This document shows positions 6,993-15,577 of a DNA stretch of 64,000 nucleotides, one piece after another. Source of the stretch: an uncultured Dehalococcoidia bacterium (GTDB lineage Bacteria > Chloroflexota > Dehalococcoidia > Lucifugimonadales > UBA3495); contig OY282565.1 in NCBI GenBank assembly GCA_958296445.1, positions 3,645,570 to 3,709,569 of the forward strand. The letters are read 5' to 3'. The notes beneath the pieces are model-generated. The model made no database searches and had not been told where the DNA came from. It saw only the letters and a program-made list of their open reading frames with translations. The first letter of the stretch is position 1, and each line of letters starts with the position of its first letter. A program made the position numbers and the translations under genes.

Positions 6993-8195
6993 GTGTTGAG
7001 CGGCAAGCGGGTGGTATTGGGCGTTACCGGCAGCATCGCCTGCTACAAAGCTCTGGATTTAGCCAGCAAGCTAACCCAGGCCGGGGCACTGGTGGATGTC
7101 ATTATGAGCTACGGGGCGACGCAGTTCGTCACCCCTCTGGCCTTCCGCAGCCTGACCCACCGCCCGGTGGTGACCGACGCCTTCGACGCCAACGCGGAGT
7201 ACGCCGTGGAACACGTGGAGCTGGCGCGGCAGGCCGACATCATCGTAGTCGCCCCCGCCACTGTCCACAGCATCGCCAAGCTGGCCCTAGGACTAGCCGA
7301 CGACCCGCTCACCACCACCGCGGTAGCGTCCCAAGCCCCGCTGCTGGTAGCCCCGGCGATGGACGCCGATATGTTCCAACATCCGGCGACGCAAGAAAAT
7401 CTGGAGCGGCTGCGGCTGCGCGGCGCGGTCATCGCCGGGCCGGGCCGGGGGCGGCTGGCCTCCGGGCTGACCGGCTACGGGCGGCTGCTGGAAACGCCGG
7501 AACTGCTGGGCTACATCGCCTATACCCTGGGACGTCAGGGCGACTTGGCGGGCCGCGTCATCGTGGTAAGCGCCGGCGGCACTGCCGAACCCATAGACCC
7601 GGTGCGCGTCGTCACCAACCACTCCTCGGGCAAGATGGGCTACGCGCTCGCCGAAGCCGCCCGCGACCGGGGCGCCCGGGTGGTGCTGGTGTCCGCCGCC
7701 CGCGCCCTGCCCGCCCCGCCCCTGGTGGAAGTGGTGCCGGTCGCCACGGCCCAGCAGATGTGCGACGCGGTGCTGGCCCGCACCCCGGAAGCCGACGCGC
7801 TGATTATGGCGGCGGCAGTCGCCGACTACCGCCCCTTGTCCGCCGCAGACCAGAAAATCAAGAAAACCGGCGCTGAACTCAACATCCCGCTGGCCCCCAC
7901 TACCGACATCCTAGCCGCTACCCTAGGCCAGGCCGGGCCGGGCGGTTTCGTGCGCGTAGGCTTCGCCGCCGAAAGCGAAAACCTAGTCGCCAACGCCAAG
8001 ACCAAAGTAACCGCCAAGTCCTTAGACCTCATCGCCGCCAACGACATCACCAGCGAGGGCAGCGGCTTCGGCGCCGACACCAACCGCGTCACCCTGATTG
8101 ACCGCGAGCTGAACGTCGAGGAACTGCCCCTGCTCACCAAGTACGAAGTAGGCAACCGCATCCTAGACCGGGTGGCGCGGCTGTTGCGTCACTAA
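6993..8195 (+). CDS. coaBC: Bifunctional phosphopantothenoylcysteine decarboxylase / phosphopantothenate-cysteine ligase
   Basis: The N-terminal half (about 1-185) is the FMN-dependent CoaC decarboxylase, seen in GVTGSIACYKALDL and in PAMDADMFQHPATQENL, the counterpart of the PxMNxxMW motif. The C-terminal half is the CoaB ligase, with SAGGTAEPIDPVR, the NHSSGKMG motif, AAAVADYRP and a KIKK lysine. Together they turn 4'-phosphopantothenate into 4'-phosphopantetheine. The start is GTG at 6993, with AAGGAGAG 6 bases upstream. At 400 residues the length is normal for CoaBC. Confidence 0.95.
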   Translation: MLSGKRVVLGVTGSIACYKALDLASKLTQAGALVDVIMSYGATQFVTPLAFRSLTHRPVVTDAFDANAEYAVEHVELARQADIIVVAPATVHSIAKLALGLADDPLTTTAVASQAPLLVAPAMDADMFQHPATQENLERLRLRGAVIAGPGRGRLASGLTGYGRLLETPELLGYIAYTLGRQGDLAGRVIVVSAGGTAEPIDPVRVVTNHSSGKMGYALAEAARDRGARVVLVSAARALPAPPLVEVVPVATAQQMCDAVLARTPEADALIMAAAVADYRPLSAADQKIKKTGAELNIPLAPTTDILAATLGQAGPGGFVRVGFAAESENLVANAKTKVTAKSLDLIAANDITSEGSGFGADTNRVTLIDRELNVEELPLLTKYEVGNRILDRVARLLRH

Positions 8196-8233
8196 GGCCG
8201 CGCCCGGCAAATTCTACTCAGCAAAGGGAAAAC

Positions 8234-8554
8234 GTGGATCCGTCAACCAAACAGGTTATGGGCTGCGACATCGGAATAGTTGCAGTGGGCCGGAACGCCA
8301 TCGGGATTGTCGCCGCGGGCCTCTACAACTCTTTCGGAATCGCGGCGTTGAGCTTCCTGAACGCTATGGGCCTAGTATCTTTCGGCCCCGTGAACGCCAT
8401 GGGCCTAGTCGCCATCGGCGGCATCAACGCTATGGGCCTGGTAGCCATCGGCGGCATCAACTCGGTAGGCGTCATAGCCATCGCCGGCTGGAACGCCACC
8501 GGCATAATCGCCATCGCCGGCGGCAGAAGCCGCAGCGCCCTCCCCCTCACCTAA
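8234..8554 (+). CDS. Small protein of 11-residue NAxGLVAIGGx repeats (possible beta-solenoid)
   Basis: I do not recognise a named family. Residues 10-97 of the 106-residue product are eight consecutive 11-residue units, the last seven each beginning with Asn (21, 32, 43, 54, 65, 76, 87) and having Gly at the fourth place, then two or three small/aliphatic residues. The pattern suggests a beta-solenoid with one Asn per turn. There is no clear signal peptide. The start is GTG 8234, after an AAAGGGAAAA purine run; an internal ATG at residue 9 is possible. It lies 38 bases after coaBC on the same strand. Function unknown. Confidence 0.6.
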   Translation: MDPSTKQVMGCDIGIVAVGRNAIGIVAAGLYNSFGIAALSFLNAMGLVSFGPVNAMGLVAIGGINAMGLVAIGGINSVGVIAIAGWNATGIIAIAGGRSRSALPLT

Positions 8555-8605
8555 CGCGGTGGCAACCGCAACCAATCCTAGCAGGGAGAGTATGCAAGCT
8601 GCGGG

Positions 8606-8875
8606 CTAATTGCCAATCTCGGCCTCTAATTCCCTGCGGGCTTGGGCCAAGTCATAGTTGGCTTGCAGGCGCATCCAAAAATCGGCGTCACTCCAGCCCA
8701 TTCGTTCCAAAGCCAAAGCCACGCTAGGGGAAATTCCGCAATGGCCGTTAAGCAGTTGCCCAACGGTATCGCCGCTAATCCCCAGACTATCTGCAAATTC
8801 GTTGACGCTCCAGCCCGCATCGCCCAAACATTCCCGCAAAATAGCGGACGGATGGGCAGGATTCTTGATAGCCAT
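8606..8875 (-). CDS. higA: HigA family addiction-module antitoxin (XRE-type HTH)
   Basis: The 89-residue product has the HigA layout: NPAHPSAILRE at the start, an XRE helix-turn-helix around 23-60 (FADSLGISGDTVGQLLNG), and FWMRLQANYDLAQARRE at the end. HigA represses its operon and neutralises HigB, a ribosome-dependent RNase. AGAGGT precedes the start. A functional higB is missing: only its last codons survive 9 bases upstream. The antitoxin is therefore orphaned here. Confidence 0.88.
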   Translation of the reverse strand: MAIKNPAHPSAILRECLGDAGWSVNEFADSLGISGDTVGQLLNGHCGISPSVALALERMGWSDADFWMRLQANYDLAQARRELEAEIGN

Positions 8876-8884
8876 AGAATACCT

Positions 8885-8920
8885 CTAATGGTAATCCTCA
8901 AGATCAATGTCAATCAAGAA
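8885..8920 (-). pseudogene. 3' remnant of a higB toxin gene
   Basis: On the reverse strand, codons ending in ...IDIDLEDYH and a stop at 8887-8885 sit 9 bases before higA. HigB toxins usually end in a DVDxVDYH-like tail with the same spacing to higA. Beyond about 8920 the sequence turns into repeat, so the rest of the gene was lost or replaced. Confidence 0.5.
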
Positions 8921-8941
8921 AATTGCGAAACCACTTCCGCC

Positions 8942-9140
8942 GTCTGTCACTCCGAGCAAATGCTTACCACTCTGAGCAATGCCTACCCTCTGAGCAAATA
9001 CCTGTCCCTCTGAGCAAATATCTGTCATTCTGAGCAAAGCGAAGAATCTCACCTTGGGCAGTAAGACCCTTCGCTTTGCTCAAGGTGATAAAGGGTTGCT
9101 CAGGGTGACAATTACTTCAAGGTGACAAAGAGAAATTTCG
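8942..9140. repeat. Degenerate ctctgagcaaat repeats and a palindromic dispersed element
   Basis: The 8888-9206 gap has no intact gene. It contains several 15-25 base degenerate copies of ctctgagcaaat, then the full palindrome: tgagcaaagcgaag (9031-9044) and its exact reverse complement (9069-9082) around a 24-base spacer. Shorter gctcagggtgaca copies follow. The repeat begins where higB breaks off. Confidence 0.8.
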
Positions 9141-9206
9141 CAATCGCAATATAATACAGCGGCGCAACGCAAAGGCTGCGCCACTACTGAATCTGCCTAG
9201 ACGGGT

Positions 9207-10076
9207 CTAGCCCGACATACTTTCCTTGAACCGGCGGATGGCTTCGATGTGCTGGTCGGGGCCCTTGAGTCCGGCCCGCATCGTGTTTACCGACAGGTGG
9301 GTGGCGCCCACTTCGGCCCAGGCTTCGGCCAGCCTGCCCCAACTGTCCGGCCCGTCGGTGGAGATGCCGATGCGCCCCTCGATGCCGATGTCGGCCGGGT
9401 TGCGGCCAGCGCTTACCGCGATTTCCCGCATCTGGCCGATGCGTTCCGCGCCCTCGCTGTCCGGCTGGAACTGAGGAAACCAGCCGTCGCCCATCCGCCC
9501 GATGCGCCGCACCACTTGGGGGGCGCCGCCGCCAATCCAGATGGGGATGGGCCGCTGCACCGGCAACGGGTTGATACCGGCGTTGGTGACGTTGTGGTAG
9601 CGGCCATGGAAATCCACCACTTCCTGAGTCCACAGCAGCCGCATAAGCTGCATCTGCTCCACGGAGCGGCGGCCCCGGTTGCCGAAGTCCTCGCCCAGTG
9701 CCTCATACTCCACGTCGTTCCAGCCGATGCCTATGCCCAGCCGCAGCCGCCCGCCGGTCAGCACGTCCACCTCGGCGGCCTGCTTCGCCACCAGCGCGGT
9801 CTGCCGCTGCCCTAGAATCAGCACGCCGGTAACGAACTCCAGCTTCTGTGTGATGGCCCCCAGATAGCCGAACAGCACAAAGGGTTCGTGGAACGTGTCC
9901 ACCGAGCTGTAGGGCCGCTCCCACGATTCGCGCTTGCTGGCGTCGGCCCCCAGCACATGGTCAAACACCAGCAGATGCTCATAGCCCAAGTCCTCGGCGG
10001 CTTGGGCGAAGTCGCGCACCCCGGCCGGGTCGGCTCCGATTTCGGTCTGCGGAAAGATGGCTCCCAGTTGCATCAT
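9207..10076 (-). CDS. LLM-class F420-dependent oxidoreductase
   Basis: The 289 residues follow the luciferase-like TIM-barrel pattern of the F420-dependent group: FPQTEIGADPAGVRDFAQAAEDLGYEHLLVFDH, then KLEFVTGVLILGQRQTALVAKQAAEVD split over the third and fourth strands, GGRLRLGIGIGWN, and PIPIWIGGGAPQVVRR. Such enzymes transfer hydride from F420H2 or use FMNH2; the substrate is unknown. Two ATGs (10076, 10073) are equally plausible starts. It diverges from the lipoprotein gene at 10179. It is one of three intact LLM enzymes in this window. Confidence 0.88.
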   Translation of the reverse strand: MMQLGAIFPQTEIGADPAGVRDFAQAAEDLGYEHLLVFDHVLGADASKRESWERPYSSVDTFHEPFVLFGYLGAITQKLEFVTGVLILGQRQTALVAKQAAEVDVLTGGRLRLGIGIGWNDVEYEALGEDFGNRGRRSVEQMQLMRLLWTQEVVDFHGRYHNVTNAGINPLPVQRPIPIWIGGGAPQVVRRIGRMGDGWFPQFQPDSEGAERIGQMREIAVSAGRNPADIGIEGRIGISTDGPDSWGRLAEAWAEVGATHLSVNTMRAGLKGPDQHIEAIRRFKESMSG

Positions 10077-10178
10077 CGCCTCCGTGTCTTTCGATGTGGT
10101 TGCCCCATCCGGGCAACAATCCGGCGTCCGCGCCGGGGCGTACAGTATAGCGGCTTACCACTCGATAAGGGGGAATAC

Positions 10179-10736
10179 TTGAAACGACTGATGATAGCCC
10201 TGGCGATAACCGTCATCCTGTCCCTGCTGACCCTAGCCGCCGCCTGCGGTGGCGACAGCGCCGCTACCAGCACGCCTGCCCCCACCGCCGTCCCCACCCA
10301 GCAAACCCAAAGCTCCCAATCCGGCGAATCCGGCAGCGAATCCCAATCCGGCGAGCACAGCAGCAACACCGGGGCGGGCGAGGGTTCCGAATCCTCGGAT
10401 TCCGCATCGGGCGAGCATGGCGAGGGTTCCGAAGAAAGCGGGGGAAACGAAGAATCCGCCACGCAGTACGGCCCGGATGACACCTACGACCAGATTCGCG
10501 CCGGCGCCCGGCTGATTATTTCCTACAACCGCCCCAGCAACACCTTTACCGGCACCGTCGAGAACACCACCAGCGGCACACTAACGCGAGTACGAGTCGA
10601 GGTTCACCTGTCCAACGGCATCGAACTCGGGCCAACAACCCCGGTTGACCTAGCCCCCGGAGAGGTGGCGGACGTCACCCTCGAGGCGTCCGGCCAACCC
10701 TTCGACACCTGGAGCGCACACCCGGAAGTAGGGTAA
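10179..10736 (+). CDS. Lipoprotein with Ser/Glu/Gly-rich linker and C-terminal beta domain
   Basis: A TTG start at 10179, with AAGGGGGA 5 bases upstream, gives a lipoprotein signal peptide: two positive residues, a hydrophobic stretch, and the lipobox LAAAC with Cys23. An ATG at 10191 would shorten the n-region. After the lipid anchor comes a disordered region rich in Ser, Gly, Glu and Gln (about 30-100). A compact 80-residue domain follows, with NTFTGTVENTTSGTLTRVRVEVHL and LAPGEVADVTLEA, resembling FxLYD-type or other small beta-sandwich domains. It probably lies on the outer face of the cytoplasmic membrane. Function unknown. Confidence 0.75.
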   Translation: MKRLMIALAITVILSLLTLAAACGGDSAATSTPAPTAVPTQQTQSSQSGESGSESQSGEHSSNTGAGEGSESSDSASGEHGEGSEESGGNEESATQYGPDDTYDQIRAGARLIISYNRPSNTFTGTVENTTSGTLTRVRVEVHLSNGIELGPTTPVDLAPGEVADVTLEASGQPFDTWSAHPEVG

Positions 10737-10808
10737 CGGTTGAGAAGCAGAGCTATGACCGCTCTTGATAGCGGCGTTCCAAGATTTCCGCATCCTGCCA
10801 ACAACCGA

Positions 10809-10841
10809 CTGCCCGGCGAGGGGGCAACCATAGCCGGGCAG
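10809..10841. terminator. Perfect 9-bp hairpin CTGCCCGGC/GCCGGGCAG between lipoprotein and ABC genes
   Basis: CTGCCCGGC (10809-10817) pairs with GCCGGGCAG (10833-10841) around a 15-base loop, 73 bases past the lipoprotein stop. A weak T-rich stretch (cttgtattt) follows. It may end the lipoprotein transcript or act as a leader hairpin for the ABC operon. Confidence 0.4.
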
Positions 10842-10899
10842 CCCGGCCTTGTATTTAACCCGGCGGCGGCGTATTCTGAATATGAATGCGGAGGCGGGA

Positions 10900-11820
10900 A
10901 TGGATGACGCAGTAATCCAGACCGACGGGCTGACCAAGCAGTACGGGCGCATCCTAGCGGTGGACGGGCTGTCGTTGCACGTCCCGCGAGGGCGCATTTT
11001 CGGGCTGCTGGGGCCCAACGGTTCGGGCAAGACCACGCTGATGAGTATGCTGCTGGGGCTGGTGCGCCCCACCGCCGGCAGCTTTACCCTTTTCGGCAAG
11101 CCGCCGGAAAAGGGAGAGCTGGAGCGGCAGTTGCACCGCATCGGAGCAATCATCGAAACCCCCGCCTTCTACCCCTACCTGTCGGGGCGCAACAACCTGG
11201 CCTACTTTCAGGGCATTTCCGGGCGCGGACATCCGGGCGAACTGGACGAAGTGCTGGATCAGGTAGGGCTGGGCGGACGCGGCGGCGACAAGTTTCAGAC
11301 CTATTCGCTGGGGATGAAGCAAAGGCTGGGATTGGCCTATTCGTTGTTGGGCGACCCGGAGCTGCTGGTGCTGGACGAACCGACCAACGGAATGGATCCG
11401 GCAGGCATGGCCGAGGTTCGGGAGCTGATTCGCAGTCTGGGCGGCGAAAACCGCACCGTCATCCTGTCCAGCCATCTGCTGAACGAAGTGGAGCAGGTCT
11501 GCGACAGCGTGGCTATTTTGTCCCACGGGCGGCTCATCGCCCAAGGCGAGGTGGCCGAACTCTTGCGGGAGCAGGGACAGGCCCAAGTGCGTATCCGCAC
11601 CACCGACGACGCCAAAGCCCGCGAAATCCTGACCGCCCTAGCTTGGGTAGACAGCGTGAGCGCCGCTAACGGCTATCTAGTGGCCGGAGTAGCCCCCGAC
11701 CGTTCTTGGGAAATAACCGCCGCCCTGAGCCGCAATCAGGTTTACGTCGCAGAGATGACGCCCGTGCAGATGTCGCTGGAGCAGTATTTCCTAGACATTA
11801 CCGAAGGGGAGTCCGTCTGA
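10900..11820 (+). CDS. ABC transporter ATP-binding protein
   Basis: The 306-residue ATPase has Walker A GPNGSGKTT (38-46), a Q-loop region around GAIIETPAFYPYLSG, the signature YSLGMKQRL, Walker B LLVLDEPT, and the H-loop SSHLLNEVEQ. The YPYLSG and NGMDPAG stretches and the C-terminal 80-residue tail are typical of CcmA/drug- or antibiotic-export ATPases. The ATG at 10900 is preferred over 10882 because GGAGG lies 5 bases before it. Its TGA overlaps the ATG of the permease (TGATG), so translation is coupled. Confidence 0.92.
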   Translation: MDDAVIQTDGLTKQYGRILAVDGLSLHVPRGRIFGLLGPNGSGKTTLMSMLLGLVRPTAGSFTLFGKPPEKGELERQLHRIGAIIETPAFYPYLSGRNNLAYFQGISGRGHPGELDEVLDQVGLGGRGGDKFQTYSLGMKQRLGLAYSLLGDPELLVLDEPTNGMDPAGMAEVRELIRSLGGENRTVILSSHLLNEVEQVCDSVAILSHGRLIAQGEVAELLREQGQAQVRIRTTDDAKAREILTALAWVDSVSAANGYLVAGVAPDRSWEITAALSRNQVYVAEMTPVQMSLEQYFLDITEGESV

Positions 11821-12653
11821 TGGCGCAGGTGATGCAGGTAGTCCTGCTAACCCGCTGGGAGTGGTTCAAGCTGCGCCGCCGGTGGGTGCCGTGGATACTG
11901 CTGGGCTTCGTCATAGTGATCGAGCAGCTTCTTTTCTGGCTGACGGCCACCCTGTCCGATGACGTGTCCTACAGGTCGCCGGCCGAGAATATCGCCAACG
12001 GCTTGGGGTTTTCCGCCTTTTTCGGCCCGTTCATTGCGGTGATTCTGGCCGCGTCGGTGACCGGCGGCGAATACGGCTGGGGAACGCTGCGCCCGGTGTT
12101 GAGCCGGGGAACGGGGCGCTGGCCCTTGCTAACCTCCAAAATCGCGGTGGTGATGCTGGTCACTGCCGCCCTGCTCCTCATCCTGTCCGTAACAGTGATG
12201 ATAAGCGGCTTCATTGCCGAGGCCATCCTCACCGAACCGGAAGCCGAACCCTACGGCAGCACTTCGTGGCTTAGCCTGCTGGGGCTCTACGGCAGGATGG
12301 TTTACGCTTTCCTCCCCTACATTATGCTGGCCCTGTTCCTAGTGGTGCTGACCGCCTCCAATGGAGTTGGCATCGGGCTGTCTATGGGTTACTACGTCGC
12401 CGAGACAATTATCCTCGTCCCCATCCTGTCCGCTTTCGACTGGTCCGACCAAGTATTAGCCTATCTGATTGGCCCCAACGTCACCGCCTGGCAGCGCGTG
12501 AACCCGGACGCCGAAAGCAACATCGCCACCATCGGCGGGATGTCGGATATGCTCCACGGCTTCATCTTCGTAACGCTCTACACCCTAGTTCTGGGAGCCG
12601 CCGCCCTCGCCCTGTTCCTGCGCCGCGACATCGCCGGGGCCAAGGGCGGGTAG
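11820..12653 (+). CDS. ABC transporter permease (ABC-2 type)
   Basis: The 277-residue protein has about six hydrophobic segments: near WVPWILLGFVIVIEQLLFW, ANGLGFSAFFGPFIAVILAASV, the VVMLVTAALLLILSVTVMI stretch, YAFLPYIMLALFLVVL, GYYVAETIILVPIL and FVTLYTLVLGAAALALFL. The TGGEYGWGTLRPVLSRG loop after the second segment is characteristic of ABC-2 export permeases, which pair with the ATPase just upstream. The substrate is not evident. Start ATG overlaps the ATPase stop. Confidence 0.9.
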   Translation: MAQVMQVVLLTRWEWFKLRRRWVPWILLGFVIVIEQLLFWLTATLSDDVSYRSPAENIANGLGFSAFFGPFIAVILAASVTGGEYGWGTLRPVLSRGTGRWPLLTSKIAVVMLVTAALLLILSVTVMISGFIAEAILTEPEAEPYGSTSWLSLLGLYGRMVYAFLPYIMLALFLVVLTASNGVGIGLSMGYYVAETIILVPILSAFDWSDQVLAYLIGPNVTAWQRVNPDAESNIATIGGMSDMLHGFIFVTLYTLVLGAAALALFLRRDIAGAKGG

Positions 12654-12664
12654 GGAGAAACCTG

Positions 12665-13420
12665 ATGGTCACCAAAGACACCCGCACAACCGACGGCCGC
12701 CCGCCATCCACCGCGCCGGGCGCCCAGCCCCTGGATGCGGACGACGACCTTAGCATCGAGTACCCTTCTTCGGATGGCGAGCCAATGGCCGAATCAGAAT
12801 TGCAATTCGTCCCCTTGACCGACACCGTTATCATCCTGAAAATCTGGTTCGCTCACCGCCCCGACGTTTACGCCGCCGGCGATATGCTGGTGTATTACCG
12901 GATGAACGACAACGGAATCCGGGTGGCCCCGGACGTTTTCGTAGTGTTCGACGCCGCAGGCAACCATCCCCGGGATTCTTGGATAGTGTGGCGGGAAGGC
13001 AAAGGGCCGGATTTCGTGATGGAGATAGCGTCGCCCAGCACGTGGGAGTGGGACGCAGAGGGCAAACGCAGCATCTACGCTGGCCTGAGAGTAACGGAAT
13101 ACTGGCGTTTCGACCCTACCAGCAAATGTTTCACCCCGCCGCTGGTGGGCGAAACGCTGTCGGGCGGCCAGTACCAAGAGTTGCCGCTACAAAGGGACGG
13201 CGCCGGCACGATATGGAGCCGCAGCGAGTTGCTAGGATTGGACATCTGCGTGCTGCCCGGCCTAGAACTGCGGCTGTACGACCCGGCGGGCGGGCAGTGG
13301 CTGCTTACGCCCATAGAAACCGAGGCGGCATTACAGGCATCCGAATCGGCGCGGCAGGCACTGGAGGATGAGAACGAAAGGCTGCGGGAGCAATTACGCG
13401 CCCTGCAATCCGGCCAGTAG
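12665..13420 (+). CDS. Uma2-family (DUF820) putative restriction-endonuclease-like protein with C-terminal coiled coil
   Basis: The central part follows the Uma2/DUF820 pattern: APDVFVVFD, PDFVMEIASPSTWEWDAEGK and YAGLRVTEYWRFDP. The fold is a PD-(D/E)xK nuclease type, but real function is unproven. The last about 35 residues, ESARQALEDENERLREQLRAL, form a coiled coil, common in cyanobacterial and Chloroflexota members. It begins 11 bases after the ABC permease stop and could be in that transcript, although a functional link is doubtful. 251 residues. Confidence 0.82.
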   Translation: MVTKDTRTTDGRPPSTAPGAQPLDADDDLSIEYPSSDGEPMAESELQFVPLTDTVIILKIWFAHRPDVYAAGDMLVYYRMNDNGIRVAPDVFVVFDAAGNHPRDSWIVWREGKGPDFVMEIASPSTWEWDAEGKRSIYAGLRVTEYWRFDPTSKCFTPPLVGETLSGGQYQELPLQRDGAGTIWSRSELLGLDICVLPGLELRLYDPAGGQWLLTPIETEAALQASESARQALEDENERLREQLRALQSGQ

Positions 13421-13437
13421 GGCTACTGGCCGTTCCG

Positions 13438-14163
13438 TTATGCCGCCGCCCCAACGTCCTTTCGCGCCCAAAAGACGCAGTGGCGCATCGGCTTGTTGTC
13501 GTAGAAGTAAAGCAGGCCGCCCAGTTTACCACTAGAGGAAACCGGCGCTACCAAGCGGCATCCGTGGGACTCCAGGGCGGCCAGAACCTCATCCTCGCCG
13601 TATAGCTGAAAGCTGCGGGCTATGCCGCCCTCGCCATAGGCCGGGTCTACCATGGTGGCTATGCCCTGGCCCGGCTTGAACATCAGTTGCAGGATTCCGC
13701 CGGGTTGCAGAACTCGGGCCAGTTCGGGCAGGGTTACTTCTAGGGCCGTTTCGCGGGGCAAGTGCTGTATCACCGCGTTGCACAATGCCACCCCGAAATA
13801 GCCGTCGGGGAACGGCAGCGGCTCCCGCAGGTCGGCCACCGCCAGCCGCCCGGCAATATCCGGGTGCAACGATTGGGCCACCCGGATATTTTCCTCTACG
13901 GCATCCACGCCGCGCATATCGTAGCCAAGCCCGTCAAGCAGCCAAGTATCCCTCGCCCCGGCGCCGCAACCGGCGTCCAGCCCGCGGGTTGGCGGCGGGG
14001 CCAGTTCCGTCAGCCGACGCTGCAAGTCCATATCGCTGCGGAAAGCCGGATGGGAACAGCCGGTGTAGCCCGACTCCAGAAACCCCTGCGACAACTCGGC
14101 ATACCGGGCGGCGTTGGCCCGGTAGAAGTCCAGCGACTGGTGGCTTTCCGGCGGCAATGTCAT
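13438..14163 (-). CDS. Class I SAM-dependent methyltransferase
   Basis: 241 residues with Rossmann-type motifs: motif I LDAGCGAGARD at about 62-72, the acidic residue ending strand 2 in RGVDAVEENI, ADLREPLPFPDGYF, and the post-motif ELARVLQPGGILQLMF. The N-terminus (SLDFYRANAARYAELSQ) is typical of small-molecule methyltransferases of the Methyltransf_11/25 type. The substrate is not predictable. It is convergent with the Uma2 gene, 17 bases between stops. Confidence 0.88.
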   Translation of the reverse strand: MTLPPESHQSLDFYRANAARYAELSQGFLESGYTGCSHPAFRSDMDLQRRLTELAPPPTRGLDAGCGAGARDTWLLDGLGYDMRGVDAVEENIRVAQSLHPDIAGRLAVADLREPLPFPDGYFGVALCNAVIQHLPRETALEVTLPELARVLQPGGILQLMFKPGQGIATMVDPAYGEGGIARSFQLYGEDEVLAALESHGCRLVAPVSSSGKLGGLLYFYDNKPMRHCVFWARKDVGAAA

Positions 14164-14255
14164 AGCCCATTCACCGGATTCGGCGGCAAGGGCGCCGCAG
14201 GGTATGTCTTGCCGGGGTATGGCATACCCCCGGGGCCCTCGCGCGGATAGGGTTG

Positions 14256-15437
14256 CTAGGCGCCGTTCTTGCCCTTGCGGAAGGCCGGGATGACCTCTTT
14301 GCCGTACAGCTCGATGGACTCCATCACCCGCTCGTGGGGGATGGTTTCGGTCTGCATTATCAGCATCACTTGGTCAACGCCGATGTCTTCGTAGGTCTTG
14401 ATGGTTTCGATGCAGCTCTCCGGGTTGCCGGCGATGATGACGCCGCGGCCGGCCAGGGTGTTGGCATCGAGCTGGGCCACGGCGGCGCGGGCCGCTCCGG
14501 GGCCGCTGTCCAGCGATATGCCGGCCTCGGCGGCCTGGGCCTGGTGTTCCTCGTCGGACTGGCGCAGCCAGCGGCCAAAGTCGGCTTTCAGGTGTTCCGG
14601 CACCCCGCCCCAAGCCTCCAGCAGCTCCTCATAGGCATTGATGCGGCCTTGGATATAGGGCTTGTCCGGGCCGAAAAAGGTCTTCATAGACTCGGCGCAC
14701 AGTTCCTTGGCTTCCTGGTCGTCCTTGGCGCAGAAGGAATGCACGTTGTTGCCCCAGAATTCGTTGATTTCCGCGCCCACCGGGTCGGCGTCCTTGATGG
14801 CGTCGCGGTACACCTTGACGTGGTTCGCCAGCACGTCCACGGCGTAGGAAGCCGACGACAGCACGCCGATGCCCTTTTGCGCCGCCAGCCGGAAGCTCTC
14901 GGTCTGGGTGCAGGCCAGATACATCCGGGGGTGGGGCTTCTGGTAGGGCTTGGGCAGCACCCGGCGCGGCGGCACGTTCCAGAAATTGCCCTCCCAAGAA
15001 AATTCCTCGCTCTGCCATATCTGCGGCAGCATAGTGATGGCTTCGTCCCAGCGGTCGCGGGTCTCGCGGGGGTCAATGCCCTGCCCCAACTGTTCGTAAG
15101 CGTTGGAGCGGCCGGTGCCGACTTCCACCCGCCCGTGGGTGAGCTGGTCCACCATCGCCACCCGCTCGGCCACCCGGACGGGGTGATGGTTGGGCAGAAT
15201 GGACACGCCGAACCCGATGCGGATATTCTTGGTGCGCTGCGACAGCGCCCCGAACATCACCTCCGGGCAAGGCGAGCCGGAAAACCCGTAGAGAAAATGA
15301 TGCTCCACGAACCACAGGTTGTCGAACCCCACCCGGTCGGCCAGTTCGCACTGCTCCAGCGTTTCCTGATAGAGGGCGTGCCAGTCAATTTCCTGGTCAT
15401 AAGGACGCTGCATCTCGTACAAGAGTCCAAACTGCAT
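14256..15437 (-). CDS. LLM-class flavin-dependent oxidoreductase (bacterial luciferase-like)
   Basis: 393 residues of the long luciferase-like monooxygenase type: LWFVEHHFLYGFSGSPCPE, RIGFGVSILPNHHPVRVAERVAM in two pieces, LTHGRVEVGTGRSN, and the C-terminal GNPESCIETIKTYEDIGVD. The EHHF and GTGRS motifs mark the flavin-binding barrel. These enzymes typically oxygenate small organic substrates with FMNH2 from a partner reductase, which is not seen nearby. The start at 15437 has AAAGGAG about 7 bases upstream. It lies between the methyltransferase and the DUF433 gene. Confidence 0.9.
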   Translation of the reverse strand: MQFGLLYEMQRPYDQEIDWHALYQETLEQCELADRVGFDNLWFVEHHFLYGFSGSPCPEVMFGALSQRTKNIRIGFGVSILPNHHPVRVAERVAMVDQLTHGRVEVGTGRSNAYEQLGQGIDPRETRDRWDEAITMLPQIWQSEEFSWEGNFWNVPPRRVLPKPYQKPHPRMYLACTQTESFRLAAQKGIGVLSSASYAVDVLANHVKVYRDAIKDADPVGAEINEFWGNNVHSFCAKDDQEAKELCAESMKTFFGPDKPYIQGRINAYEELLEAWGGVPEHLKADFGRWLRQSDEEHQAQAAEAGISLDSGPGAARAAVAQLDANTLAGRGVIIAGNPESCIETIKTYEDIGVDQVMLIMQTETIPHERVMESIELYGKEVIPAFRKGKNGA

Positions 15438-15577
15438 GAATCCGCTCCTTTCCCCGGTGCGCCAAAATTATGGGAATGCCAAAGTCAAGACTGCGCCAAG
15501 TATACCTTATGTCCGGCAGGGCGGGTAGTTTTGCCGCCAAAAATTATGGAGTAGAATAAGGCAAATGGAGGAATGCG

